Of a DNA stretch of 64,000 bases, positions 11,141-23,619 are shown piece by piece. Within the stretch, counting starts at the first letter, position 1; each line of letters starts with the position of its first letter. This DNA comes from Elephas maximus indicus (Eukaryota > Chordata > Mammalia > Proboscidea > Elephantidae): positions 57,181,001 through 57,245,000 of the forward strand of contig NC_064826.1 of assembly GCF_024166365.1 (NCBI RefSeq). Direction: 5' to 3'. The notes under the pieces are model-generated. The model was not told the DNA's origin. It searched no databases and saw nothing but the letters and a program-made list of their open reading frames with translations. A program made the position numbers and the translations under genes.

Positions 11141-11299
11141 AAAAATAGCCCATCGCTGTCCAGTTGGTTCCGATTCATAGCAACCCTATAGGACAGAGTA
11201 GAACTCCTCCATAGGGTTTCCAAGGAGCAGCTGGTGGATTCAACTGCCAACCTTTTGTTTAGCAACTGAGCTCTTAACCGCTGTGCCACCCGTGGTCCT
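11141..11299 (-). mobile_element. AfroSINE (short variant)
   Basis: Antisense copy: CCCATCGCTGTCCAGTTGGT, CCTATAGGACAGAGTAGAAC, CAAGGAGCAGCTGGTGG, CTCTTAACCGCTGTGCCACC. Confidence 0.93.
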
Positions 11300-12130
11300 A
11301 TCTAAACACATAAGAAATTATATTTTAATTTTCTTGTCTTTAGAGTCTATCTCTGAACTCAAACACCTCAGCGCAAAATGTTCATGCCCTTATCTCACAT
11401 GGCTCTCCATATAATTGCCACATGCTCCTATAGCATCATGATGATAATATGGTCAATAACGTTCAATTAGCTTTATCAACAAGCAGCTCATTGCCTAAAC
11501 AGATGAAAGAGGACAATCCAAATTTAGACCTGTTAAGCTGAGATCTTTAAAAAACTGGAGGAAGAAATAAATCATATGAAGAAGAAAAATATTACATTTT
11601 GTAGGATATGCGATACACTTAGCACATTAAAATATGAAGTGGGCCAAATTTAATAAACAGATTGTAAGTGATATTCCATTATAACTCATACAATGCTGAA
11701 ATGCTGGGATATTTAACTTTCCTCCATTAAGAATAGTCCTCTTGGCACAGATCACAAAAGAGAAATGGAGTGTATTTATTTTCCATGGCAGCAATGCCCT
11801 TGCTGTGATTTTGATAAGCACTTCTTTAGTTATGCATTAAAAAAAACATTAGCACATACAAAATAATTAAAAAAAATTTTTTTTTAATAGGCTTTTGAGT
11901 TTACAGAGTTCTCCCAGAAAGGATGCTATGTCCTGAAAAATTATACCCAAAGTGACCCTGAGTGATAAAAAATTTCCCACTGTGACAAAATGTCCCTATC
12001 CCCCAAAAGTAATTGAGAAGAAATGACCAAACAAGAGTCAGACAAGGCATGTCTTAATCAAATATAAATATGGAGCCTTAAATATTTTACATACTTTTTG
12101 AAAGGCATTGGAAACTTCTTTAGGAAGACG
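11300..12130. other. Unassigned AT-rich sequence
   Basis: No gene seen. It contains an A/T near-palindrome at about 11,860-11,890 (AATTAAAAAAAATTTTTTTT). Confidence 0.5.
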
Positions 12131-13137
12131 GATTTTTTAAAAAATTATTTTTATTGTGCTTTAAGTGAAAGTTTACAAGTCAGTCTGTCACATATAAGCT
12201 TATATACACCTTACTCCATACTCCCACTTACTCTCCCCCTAATGAGTCAGCCCTCTCCCTCCTTCCAGTCTCTCCTTTCATGAAGATTTTCCAGTTTCTA
12301 ACCCTCTCTACCCTCCCATCTCCCCTCCAGATAGGAGATGCCAACATAGTCTCAAGTGTCCACCTGATACAAGTAGCTCACTCTTCATCAGCATCTCTCT
12401 CCAACCCATCGTCCAGTCCAATCCATGTCTGATCAGTTGTCTTCGGGAATGGTTCCTGTCCTGAGCCAACAGAAGGTTTGGGGACCATGACTGCTGGGAT
12501 TCCTCTAGTCTCAGTCAGACCATTAAGTCTGGTCTTTTTATGAGAATTTGGGGTCTGCATCCCACTGTTCTCCTGCTCCCTCAGGCGTTCTCTGTTGTGC
12601 TCCCTGTCAGGGCAGTCATTGGTTGTGGCTGGGCATCATCTAGTTCTTCTGGTCTCAGGATAATGTAAGTCTCTGGTTCATGTGGCCCTTTCTGTCTCTT
12701 GGGCTCATAGTTATCGTGTGACCTTGGTGTTCTTCATTCTCCTTTGATCCAGGTGGGATGAGACCAATTGATGCATCTTAGATGGCCGCTTGTTAGCATT
12801 TAAGACCCCAGATGCCACACTTCCAAGTGGGATGCAGAATGTTTTCATAATAGAATTATTTTGCCAATTGACTTAGAAGTCCCCTTAAGCCATAGTCCCC
12901 CAAACTCCCGCCCTTGCTCTGCTGACCTTTGAAGCAGTTTATCCTGCAAACTTCTCTGCTTTTGGTCCAGTCCAGTTGAGCTGACCTTCCCTGTATTGAG
13001 TATTGTCCTTCCCTTCACCTAAAGTAGTTCTTATCTACTAACTAATCAGTAAATAACCCTCTCCCACCCTCCCTCCCTCCCCACCTCATAACCACAAAAG
13101 TATGTGTTCTTCTCAGTATATACTATTTCTCAAGATC
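12131..13137 (-). other. L1 3'UTR
   Basis: About 1 kb between the ORF2 stop and the 3' end. It matches the 5'-truncated L1 at 51,907-52,584 in reverse complement, for example the CAGTCATTGGTTGTGGC and CAGGTGGGATGAGACC blocks. The 60-codon frame at 12,378-12,560 is not coding. Confidence 0.85.
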
Positions 13138-16100
13138 TTATAATAGTGGTCTTACACAATATTTGTCCTTTTGCATCTGACTAATTTCGCCCAGCATAAT
13201 GCCTTCCAAGTTCCTCCATGTTATGAAATGTTTCACAGATCCGTCACTGCTCTTTATCGATGCGTAGTATTCCATTGTGTGAATATACCATAATCTATTT
13301 AACCATTCATCCATTGATGGACACCTTGGTTGCTTCCAGCTTTTTGCTATTGTAAACAGTGCTGCAATAAACATGGGTGTGCATATATCTATTCATGTAA
13401 AGGCTCTTATTTCTCTAGGGTATATTCCGAGGAGTGGGATTTCTGGGTTGTATGGTAGTTCTAACTTTTTAAGAAAACGCCAGATAGATTTCCAAAGTGG
13501 TTGTACCATTTTACATTCCCACCAGCAGTGTATAAGAGTTCCAATCTCTCCACAGCCCCTCCAACATTTATTATTTTGTGTTTTTTGGCTTAATGCCAGA
13601 GTGAGATGGAACCTCATCGTAGTTTTAATTTGCATTTCTCTAATGGCTAATGATCGAGAGCATTTTCTCAGGTATCTGTTAGCTGCCTGAATATCTTCTT
13701 TAGTGAAGTGCGTGTTCATATCCTTTGCCCACTTCTTGATTGGGTTGTTTATCTTTTTGTGGTTGAGTTTTAAAAGAATCATGTAGATTTTGGAGATCAG
13801 GCGCTGGTCAGAGATGTCATAGATGAAATTTTTTTTCCCAGTCTGTAGGTGGTCTGTTTACTCTTTTGGTGAAGTCTTTAGATGAGCATAGGTGTTTGAT
13901 TTTTAGGCGCTCCCAGTCATCTGGTTTCTCTTCGTCATTTTTGGTAATGTTTTGTATTCTGTTTATGCCTTGTATTAGGGCTCCTCACGTTGTCCCTTTT
14001 TTTTCTTCCATGATCTTTATCGTTTTAGTCTTAATGTTTAGGTCTTTGATCCACTTGGAGTTAGTTTTTGTACATGGTGTGAGGTATGGGTCCTGTTTCA
14101 TTTTTCTGCAAATGGATATCCAGTTATGCCAGCACCATTTGTTAAAAAGACTATCTTTTGCCCAATTAACTGACACTGGGCCTTTGTCAAATATCAGCTG
14201 CTCATATGTGGTTGGATTTATATCTGGGTTCTCAATTCTGTTCCAGTGGTCTATGTGCCTGTTTTTGTACCAGTACCAGGCTATTTTGACTACTGTGGCT
14301 GTATAATATGTTCTAAAATCAGGTAGAGAAAGAACCACTTTCTTCTTCTTTTTCAGTAATGCTTTACTTACCTGGGGCTTCTTTCCCTTCCATATGAAGT
14401 TGGTGATTTGTTTCTCCATCACATTAAAAAATGTCACTGGAATTTGGATCGGAAGTGCATTGTATGTATAGATGGCTTTTGGTAGAATAGCCATTTCTAC
14501 TATGTTAAGTCTTCCTATCCATGAGCAAGGTATGTTTTGCCACTTACGTAGGTCCTTTTTAGTTTCTTGCACTAGTACTTTGTAGTTTTCTTTGTATAGG
14601 TCTTTTACATCTTTGGTAAGATTTATTCCTAAGTATTTTATCTTCTTGGGGGCTACTGTGAATGGTATTGATTTGGTGATTTCCTCTTCTACGTTCGTTT
14701 TCTTGATGTAGAGGAATCCCAGTGATTTTTGTATGTTTATCTTATAACCTGAGACTCTGCCGAACTCTTCTATTAGTTTCAATAGTTTTCTGGAGGATTC
14801 CTTAGGGTTTTCTGTGTATAAGATCATGTCACCTGCAAGTAGAGATAATTTTACTTCTTCCTTGCCAATCTGGATGCCCTTTATTTCTTTGTCTAGCCTA
14901 ATTGCTCCAGCTAGAACCTCTAGCACAATGTTGAATAAGAGCAGTGATAAAGGGCATCCTTGACTGGTTCCCGTTTCAGGCTGTCTCCATTTAGGGTGAT
15001 GTTGGCTGTTGGCTTTGTATAAAAATAGAAAATTATTATTATTTTTTGGCTTTGTATAGATGCCCTTTATTATTTTGAGGAATTTTCCTTCAATTCCTAT
15101 TTTGCTGAGAGTTTTTATCATGAATGGGTGTTGGCCTTTGTCAAATGCCTTTTCTGCATCAATTGATAAGATCATGTGGTTTTTGTCTTTTATTTATATG
15201 GTGGATTACCTTAATGGTTTTTCTAATATTATACCAGCCTTGCATACCTGGTATAAATCCCAGTTTGTCGTGGTGGATTATTTTTTTGACATGTTGTTGA
15301 ATTCTATTGGCTAGAATTTTGTTGAGGATTTTTGCATCTATGTTCATGAGGGATATAGGTCTGTAATTTTCTTTTTTTGTTGTGTCTTTACCTGATTTTG
15401 GTATCAGGGATATGGTGGCTTCATAGAATGAGTTAGGTAGTATTCCATCATTTTCTATGCTTTGAAAATACCTTTAGTAGTAGTGGAGTTAACTCTTCTC
15501 TGAAAGTTTGGTAGAACTCTGCAGTGAAGCCGTCCGGGCCAGGGCTTTTTTTTGTTGGGAGTTTTTTGATTACCTTTTCAATCTCTTTTTTTGTTATCGG
15601 TCTATTTAGTTGTTCTACTTCTGATTGTGTTAGTTTAGGTAGGTAGTGTTTTTCTAGGAATTCATCCATTTCTTCTAGGTTTGCAAATTTGTTAGAGTAC
15701 AATTTTTTGTAATAATCTGATATGATTCTTTTAATTTCAGTTGGGTCTGTTGTGATGTGGCCCATCTCGTTTCTTATTCAGGTTCTTTGTTTCCTTTCCT
15801 GTATTTCTTTAGTCAGTCTAGCCAATGGTTTATCAATTTTTTCAAAGAACTAGCTTTTGGCTTTGTTAATTCTTTCAATTGTTTTTCTGTTCTCTAATTC
15901 ATTTAGTTCAGCTCTAATTTTTATTATTTGTTTTCTTCTGGTGCCTGATGGATTCTTTTGTTGCTCACTTTCTATTTGTTCAAGTTGTAGGGACAGTTGT
16001 CTGATTTTGGCTCTTTCTTCTTTTTGTATTATGCATTTATCGATATAAATTGACCTCTGAGCACTGCTTTTGCTGTGTCCCAGAGGTTTTGTTAGGAAGT

Positions 16101-16932
16101 GTTTTCATTCTTGTCGAATTCTATTAATTTCTTTATTCCCTCCTTAACGTCTTCTATAACCCAGTCTTTTTTCAGCAGGGTATTGTTCAGTTTCCAAGTA
16201 TTTGATTTCTTTTCCCTAATTTTTCTGTTATTGATTCCTACTTTTATGGCTTTGTGGTCTGAGAAGATGCTTTGTAATATTTCGATGTTTTGGATTCTGC
16301 AAAGGTTTGTTTTATGACCTAATATGTGGTCTATTCTAGAGAATGTTCCATGTGCGCTAGAAAAAAAAGTATACTTTGCAGCTGGGTTGGGTGGAGTGTT
16401 CTGTATAAGTCAATGAGGTCAAGTTGGTTGATTGTAGCAATTAGGTCTTCCGTGTCTCTATTGAGCTTCTTACTGGAAGTCCTGTCCTTCTCTGAAAGTG
16501 GTCTGTTGAAGTCTCCTACTATAATTGTGGAGGTGTCTATCTCACTTTTCGGTTCTGTTAAAGTTTGTTTTATGTATCTTGCAGCCCTGTCATTGGGTGC
16601 ATAAATATTTAATATGGTTATATCTTCCCGGGCTATTGTCCCTTTAATCATTATGTAGTGTCCTTCTTTAGCCTTTGTGGTGGATTTAACTTTAAAATCT
16701 ATTTTGTCAGAAATTAATATTCTACTCCTGCTCTTTTTTGCTTGTTATATTTTTTCCATCCTTTGAGTTTTAGTTTGTTTGTGTCTCTAAGTCTGAGGTG
16801 TGTCTCTTGTAGGCAGCATATTGACGGATCGTGTTTCTTTATCCAGTCTGAGACTCTCTGTCTCTTTATTGGTGGCTTTAGTCCACTTACATTCAGTGTA
16901 ATTATAGGTAAGTATGTGTTCAGTGGTGTCAT
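13138..16932 (-). pseudogene. L1 ORF2 remnant (endonuclease and reverse transcriptase)
   Basis: Antisense pieces in order cover the whole ORF2. The endonuclease starts at 16,932 (ITLNVSGLKPPIKRQRVSDW, CCLQETHLR) and continues at 16,651-16,331 (ILNIYAPNDRA, VGDFNRPLS). A linker and RT finger region follows at 15,765-15,448 ([16 protein letters not shown]). RT continues at 15,347-15,159 and 15,175-13,985 with DAEKAFDK, and the C-terminal cysteine-type region is at 13,782-13,393 and 13,374-13,138 (DEWLNRLWYIHTMEYYASIK). At least five frameshifts or stops separate the pieces. The catalytic box normally written F/YADD reads LLAGD here, so the active-site dyad is damaged. A 24-bp A/T filler between 13-bp direct repeats at 15,009-15,058 is an additional lesion. 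In a live element this protein nicks DNA and primes reverse transcription of its own mRNA. Confidence 0.93.
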
Positions 16933-17419
16933 TTTGATGCCTTTTCGTGTGTGTTGTTGCCAATTTCATTTTTCCACTTAGTTTTTTGTGCCGAGATGTT
17001 TTTTCTTTGTAAATTGTGTTCCTCATTTTCATAGTAGTTGAATTTATGTTTGCTGAGTTGTTATGTTTTTCTTGGTTTTTATTTTGAGTTATGGAGTTGT
17101 TATACCTCTTTGTGGTTACCCCTATTTTTCTAACTAAAAACCTAACTTGTATTGTCCTATATCACCTTGTTTCCCTCTCCATGTGGCAGTTCTATGCCTC
17201 CTGTATTTAGTCCCTCTTTTTGATTATTGTGATCTTTTACATATTGACTTTAATGATTCCCTGTTTTGAGCATTTTTTCTTTTTAAAATTAATCTTAATT
17301 TGTTTTTGTGATTTCCCTATTTGAGCTGATAATCAGGATGTTCTGTTCTGTGACCTTGTGTTGTGCTGGTATTATTGATTTTGTTACCAATTTCCTTTAG
17401 TATTTCTTGTAGCTTTGGT

Positions 17420-18336
17420 TTGGTTTTGCAAATTCTCTAAGCTTGTGTTTATCTGTAAATGTTTTAATTTCACCTTCATATTTGAGAGAGAGTTTTGCTG
17501 GATATATGATCCTTGGCTGGCAGTTTTTCTCCTTCAGTGCTCTATATATGTCATCCCATTGCCTTCTTGACTGTATGGTTTCTGCTGAGTAGTCTGAACT
17601 TATTCTTACTGATTCTCCTTTGTAGGAGACCTTTCTCTTATCCCTGGCTGCTTTTAAAATTTTCTCTTTATCTTTGGTTTTAGCAAGTTTGATGATAATA
17701 TGCCTTGGTGATTTTCTTTTTGGATCAATCTTATATGGGGTTCAATGAGCATCTTGGATAGATATCCTTTCGTCTTTCATGATGTCAGGGAAGTTTTCTG
17801 CCAACAGATCTTCAACTATTCTCTCTGTATTTTCTGTTATCCCTCCCTGTTCTGGAACTCCAATCACACGCAAGTTATTCTTGATAGAGTCCCACATGAT
17901 TCTTAGGGTTTCTTCATTTTTTTAAATTCTTTTATCTGATTTTTTTTCAGCTATATTGGTGTCAATTCCTTTATCCTCCAGGTCCCCCACTCTGCATTCC
18001 AGTTGCTCGATTCTGCTCCACTGACTTCCTATTGTCTAATTCTGTAATTTTACTGTTAATCTTTTGGATTTCTGAATGCTGTCTCTCTATGCATTCTTGC
18101 AGTTTATTAATTTTTCCACTATGTTCTTGAATAATCCTTTTGTTTTCAACTGCTTTATCAGTGTGTTCCTTGGCTTTTTGTGTAGATTGCCTTATTTCAT
18201 TTCTGAGGTCATCTCTGATGTCTTGAAGCATTGTGTAAATTAGCTTTTTATATTCTGCATCTGGCAATTCCAGGATTGTATCTTCATTTGGGAAAGATTT
18301 TGATTCTTTAGTTTGGGGAGTTATAGAAGCAATCAT
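17420..18336 (-). pseudogene. L1 ORF1 remnant (RNA-binding chaperone)
   Basis: The antisense frame 18,336-17,971 encodes an acidic start followed by a heptad-like coiled coil (RNEIRQSTQKAKEHTDKAVE, IQEHSGKINKLQECIERQHS), as expected for L1 ORF1p trimerisation. The downstream sequence to about 17,420 corresponds to the RRM and C-terminal domains but is no longer in one frame. Usual ORF1 length is about 300-350 codons; only about 121 stay open here. The 3' neighbour on the same strand is ORF2, as in other L1s. Confidence 0.85.
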
Positions 18337-18639
18337 GGTCTGCTTCTTTATGTGGTTTCATATCGACTGCTGTCTCCGAGCCATCTATAAGATATTGTAG
18401 TGATTTATTTTATATTTGCTTACTGAGTCTTATCTTGTTTTGTTTTCTTTCAATATATGTAGATGGTCTACTAGATTGCGCTGTCTTGATTGTTGTAGCC
18501 CTTGAATCACTTATGTCCTATTCCCAGCTGGTTAGGGATGTTACCAGATATATAAGCCTAAGAGTCCATTCAGTATTCTTGAGTAGAATCTGATTTTGGG
18601 TTATCAAGTGTGTGATGCAGACTGTCATCTATCCACCTA

Positions 18640-19947
18640 GAGAAGTAGTGGTGATAGTTGTGTGCACCGGCTTCTAGTAGCAGCAGGGGGTCACACTCCG
18701 GGGGGGGGCAGGATGCTGACAGGCTTCCCCCAAGTCCCAGTGCGGTAGGTGTGTCTCTATTCCTAAAGCACTTTGGTGGGTGGGCTCTGCAGCTGTACCT
18801 TAGGCCCCCAGTGCATGTACCTCTACAGATTGGTAGGTGTCACCATCCTCATATCCCTAAGGCAGGAGGCTAGGTGGTCCGGGGGAAGCTTCAGCCCTCA
18901 GTTCCCTGCTGTGGGTCAGTGAGGGCTCTGTTTAATACGCAGAGATATCAGACCTGGGAAACTTGTCTTTCCAGTAATCCGCTAAAACAATTACAGTCAG
19001 ATCCCTATCAGAATTGCCTTTGCATTATAATAGCCACCTTGTTCCCTGTAGGGATGAAAGCCCAAGACTGTGGATCTCATATGCTTGGCTGGAGCTGGTT
19101 CTGTATTTTTAGTCGAATTTTGGGAAGTCAAGGAAGGATTTTTGGTCCCTGGGTTTTTTGTAGCTGCTTCTCTCAGGCCAGGAGAATGGGTTAGGAAAAG
19201 ATAAAAAAAAAAAAAAAACCCGCAGAGCACTTCACTCTCTGGCTCAGGAAATTCCAATGTTAATGAAGCCGCCTGGGAAGGGGAGGGGAGGGATCAGATA
19301 GATAGGAGAGAGTAGCACCCCGGAATATAAACAAAGTTACTTATCTTGCTTGGAGATGAGTGTTTTATCTGAGATTCCTGAGGGGTGTGTAGTCTGTGTG
19401 CGTTGGCTGGGTCGAGATTGCCCCCGAGGGTCAGGCCCGCATCCTGCGCTTATGCTGTCTCAGAAACTGTGGTCTGTTCCTCCGCTCCCAGTCCAAAGTC
19501 CAGCGCCAAGGTTCCCCGGCTGGGACGCTGCACTCCAGGCTCCAAAACCAGTCGCTGCCTCCCGGTGCCTTCTCCTCCTGTCAGCCACATTGCTGTGCTG
19601 CTTGCGTGCACTGGCTGGGCTTCCCCTGAGGTCACTTCTGGGGGCTAGGGCTGCGCCCCATGTTTGCGCCGTCTCAGGATGCCGTGCTCAGCTCCCCTGT
19701 GCCCGGTCTGAAGCCCGGCACCAAGGTTTTGTGACTGGGACGCTGGCTCCAGGCTCCGAAAACAGCCACTGCTTCCCCGTGGTTGCTCGTTCTCAGTCTG
19801 TGTTACTCAGGTCAGCTCTTTAGATCTGTGTTTGATGGTCAGGGTTTGTAGATTGTCATGTATGTGTTCGATTCACTTGTTTTTCCTAGTCTTTGTTGCA
19901 AGAAGGATCCAGGGTAGCTTCTACCTAGTCAGCCATCTTGGCCCCCA
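18640..19947 (-). promoter_or_regulatory. L1 5'UTR with internal promoter and two tandem monomers
   Basis: This is GC- and CpG-richer than its surroundings, as L1 promoters usually are. Two related units lie about 215 bp apart: CCAAGGTTCCCCGGCTGGGA with a following CACTCCAGGCTCC (from 19,506) and CCAAGGTTTTGTGACTGGGA with GGCTCCAGGCTCC (from 19,721). The antisense start CAAGATGGCTGACTAG contains a CAAGATGGC core like the YY1 site at human L1 starts. The overlapping 77-157 codon plus-strand frames here are incidental. Confidence 0.7.
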
Positions 19948-20229
19948 ATTTTCGGTTATTTTTGTTAACATATAAATCTGTATTATAGCTTCCTGCAGAA
20001 TATTTCAAAATGGAGATCTAGTTTGATTAAACCCAGTCTATTGCAAAAGGAGTAGTGCAGAGCTAAAATACATAAGCAAAATAAAAATGATAGAGATAAA
20101 TATCAATGGAATTTAAGATGCTTTGGATCAGCATGCAAAGGCTCTAACAGTCTATGGTTTAGGACAAAGAAGTCCTATTTACTCAAGTAAGACATCACTG
20201 ATCCAGGCAGCCAAGGTTTTTAATTCTTG

Positions 20230-20724
20230 TCTTTTCTGTGTGGAATGGACCTAGTGACTTGATTCTAGCAAACAGAATATGGCAAAAGTGATGGCATATT
20301 AGTTCTGGGATTAGGTTACAAAAAGACCGTGGCTTCCATCCTGGGTCCCTAAGTCACTCACTCTGAGAAAACTCATTTGTCACGTTAAGAGCTGCCCTGT
20401 GAAGAGGCTCACATACCAAGGAATTGAGGGAGACCTCTAACCAACAGCAAGTGAAGAACAGAGGCTCTCAATCCAACAGCCTGAGAGAAACTGAATCCTG
20501 CCAACAACTGTGCCATGAGAGCGAGCTTGGAAGTGGATCCTCCCCCAGTCAAGAATCAAATGAGACTGTACCCCCAGCTGACAGTTGCCTGCAACCTCCA
20601 GAGAGACCCAGTACCAGAGGCAACTAGCACCCAACTCACAGAAAATGTGAAGTAATAAATGTTTGTTATTTTCAGCCACTTAATTTTGGGGAAATTTGTT
20701 AAGCAGTGATAGATGACTAAAACA
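20230..20724 (+). mobile_element. MLT1-type ERVL-MaLR LTR
   Basis: Contains GTGTGGAATGGACCTAGTGA, TCCTGGGTCCCTAAGTCACT, GAAGTAATAAATGTTTGTTA (AATAAA signal), and the 3' end GTGATAGATGACTAAAACA. Length of about 495 bp fits a solo MaLR LTR. The small frames on both strands are incidental. Confidence 0.8.
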
Positions 20725-21445
20725 AGAGGTGGTGTGAAGTCCTAAGGATAAAGTGTTTTTCTATTCAAGAAACAAAAAGAGAACTCACAGCTAAAGTTTA
20801 GTATTGGCTCCAAGGTTGAAAGGAGAATGTATTTTAGAAGTGTGTAACTCAGAAGATCTATGCTTAGACAAGAAAAAAGATCTTCAGAGCAAGGGTTAAT
20901 GACAGCAGAGAGGAATGGAAAAGATGGATCTAGGTCCTAAATCCTTCTCAAGTAACCTAGTAAAGTGAGAATTTACTTTTACTTTTGATTAAAGTACATA
21001 CTTTGAAATTTCTTTGTGGAAGAAAAACATTTAGCTGTGGCTTGGAACTAACTATTCTGAGCTGTGTTAAAGAACAAGGCAGAGAGGGAAATGGGAAACT
21101 ATCAGAGAAGGAAGATCAGGGAAGCCCTGCCCCAAAGAATTTTGTCTCTTTTTAAGTGAGGAAATTCCCTACTTGGGCTTAGTTAAAAAAAAAAAATCCA
21201 CTACAGCACTTATTCTGTACTGCAAGAGTTGGTTTATGAATCTGTATTCTGTTCCAGACTATGAGAAACTATGGTTGAGTCTTACTTATACATGTATTCT
21301 GACGCGTTTCTTGAGATGTAGAACATAGTAGGTATTCGAGTATTTAGTGAAACAATAAATCAATGAATGAGCAACTATAATGAGTTAGGGTTTCTTATAT
21401 CATAGTGTGACTGGGTTATTCTTCAACCAGTATTTCACTCTTCTG
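20725..21445. other. Unassigned sequence
   Basis: AT-rich, with an A-run at 21,186-21,196. I see no gene or assignable repeat. Confidence 0.5.
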
Positions 21446-22199
21446 GTTGTTGTTGTTGTTAGCTGCCATCCAGTCAGTTTCAACTCATAGCAACCGTATG
21501 TACCACAGAACAAAACACTGCCTGGTCCTGTGCCATGCTCACAATTGTTATGCTTGAGCCCACTGTTGCAGCCATTGTGTCAATCCATCTCATTGAGGGT
21601 ATTCCTCTTTTCTGCTGATCCTGTACTTTGCCGAGCATGATGTTCTTCTCCAGGGACTGATTGCTCCTGACAACATGTTGAAAGTACGTAAGACACAGTC
21701 TCCCTACCCTTGCTTCTAAGGAACATTCTAGTTGTACTTCTTCTAAGACAGGTTTGTTCGTTCTTCTGGCAGTCCACAGTGTGTTCAATATTCTTCACCA
21801 ACACCACAATTCAAAGGCATCAATTCTTCTTCCATCTTCCTTATTCATTGTCCAGTTTTCACATGCATATGATGCGATTGAAAATACCATGGCTTGGGTC
21901 AGGCGCACCTTAGTCTTCAAGGTAACATCTTTGCTTTTCAACACTTTAAAGAGGTCCTTTGCAGGAGATTTGCCCAAGAAATGAGTCTTTGGATTTCTTG
22001 ACTGCCATTTCCATGGCTGTTGATTGTGGATCCAAGTAAAATGAAATCCTTGACACTTCCATCTTTTCTGTTTATCATGATGTGGCTTATTGGTCCAGCT
22101 GTGAGGATTTTTGCTATCTTTATGTTGAGGTGTAATCCATACCGAAGGCTGTTGTCTTTGATCTTCATCAGTAAGTACTTCAAATCCTCGTCACTTTTA

Positions 22200-23508
22200 G
22201 GAAGCAAGGTTGTTAATGAGTCTTCCTCCAATTCTAATGCTGTGTTCTTCTTCCTACAGCCCAGCTTCTCAGATTATTTGCTCAGCATACAGATTGAATA
22301 GGTGTGGTGAAAGGATACAACCCTGGCACACACCTTTCCTCATTTTAAACTACTCAGTATCCCCTCATTCTGTTCGAATGACTGTCTCCTGATCTTTGTA
22401 TAGGTCCCTCATGAGTACGATTACTGTTCTGGAATTCCCATTCTTTGCAATGTTGTCTATAATTTGTTATGATCCACACAGTCAAATGCCTTTGCATAAT
22501 CAATAAAACACAGGTAACCCTCTTCCTGGTATTCTCTGCTTTCAGTCAAGATTCCATCTGACATCAAGCAATGATATCCTTTGTTCCACATCCTCTTCTG
22601 AATCCAGCTTGAACTTCTGGAAGTTGCCTGTCGATATACTGTTGCAACTGCTTTTGAATGATCTTCAGCAAAACTTTACTTGCATGTGATATTAATGACA
22701 TTTTTCAATACTTTTCATATTCGGATGGATCACCTTTCTTTGGAATGGGCACAAATCAGTGGGTTAGCCAGGTAGCTGTCTTCCAAATTTCTTGGCATAG
22801 ACAAGTGAGCACTTCCAGTGCTGCATCCATTTGTTGAAGCATCTCAATTGGTATTCTGTCAATTCCTGGAGCCTTGTTTTTTGCCAATGCCTTCAGTGCA
22901 GTTTGTACTTCTTCCTTCAGTATCATTGGTTCTAGATCATATGCTACCTCCTGAAATGGTTGTACAGCAACCAATTATTTTTGGTACAATGACTCTGTGT
23001 ATTCCTTACATTTTCTTTTGATGTTTCCTGTGTCATTCAATATTTTCCCCATAGAATCCTTCAATATTACAACTCAAGGCTTGAATTTTTTCTTCAGTTC
23101 TTTCAGCTTGAGAAATGCCAAGTGTGTTTTTCCCTTTTGGTTTTCTATTACCAGGTCTTTGCACATTTCCTTGTAATATTTTGTTTTCTTGAGCTGTCCT
23201 TTGAAATCTTCTGTTCAATTCTTTTACTTCATCATTTCTTCCTTTCACTTTAGCTATTCTACATTCAACAGCAAGCTTCAGAGTCTCTTCTGACATCCAT
23301 TTTGGTCTTTTCTTTTCTGTCTTTTCAGTGACCTCTTGCTCTCTTCATGTATGCTGTCCTTGATATCATTCCACAACTCATCTGGTCTTTGGTTATTAGT
23401 GTTCAATGCATCAAATCTATTCTTGAGATAGTCTCTAAATTCAGGTGGGATATACTCAAGGTCATATTTTGGCTCTCTTGGACTTCTTCTAATTTTCTTC
23501 AGCTTCAA
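22200..23508 (-). pseudogene. RTE linker and reverse transcriptase remnant
   Basis: The linker frame (23,508-23,278; 23,296-23,033) includes MSEETLKLAVECRIAKVKGR and NRRFQRTAQEN. The RT N-terminal part (22,974-22,756) includes LKALAKNKAPGIDRIPIEML. The antisense FIDYAKAFD block lies near 22,490-22,520. At about 22,205-22,220 the sequence reads AGCAAGGTTGTTAATGAGTC, while the copy at 4,928 reads AGCAAGGTTGTATCATCTGC before rejoining TTAATGAGTC. The missing 23 or so bases encode the YADD catalytic box. This copy therefore lost catalysis by a short deletion between GGTTGT-like repeats. Confidence 0.88.
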
Positions 23509-23619
23509 CTTGAACTCGCATATGAGCAGTTGATGATGTGTCCCACAGTCAGCCCCTGGCCTTGTTCTTACTGATGATATCGAGCTTTTCCAACATCTGT
23601 TTCCACAGATATAGTCGAT

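Larger units (their letters stand above)
12131..19947 (-). mobile_element. Near full-length afrotherian L1
   Basis: One antisense L1 of about 7.8 kb spans this interval. The left end is the complement of the 3' end (a T-rich tract, then TTATTGTGCTTTAAGTGAAA), the same 3' end seen sense at 52,520-52,584. The 3'UTR, ORF2, inter-ORF, ORF1 and a GC-rich 5'UTR follow in order. The right end is the complement of GGGGGCCAAGATGGCTGACT, the typical L1 5' start. Both ORFs are broken, so it cannot move by itself. Flanking target-site duplications could not be defined confidently. Confidence 0.95.

Noticed and set aside
13866-14306. 146-codon plus-strand frame
   Set aside because: It is a shadow of L1 ORF2 reverse transcriptase on the minus strand.
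19350-19823. 157-codon and overlapping frames
   Set aside because: They lie in the antisense of the L1 5'UTR, which is CpG- and GC-rich. No protein family is recognisable.
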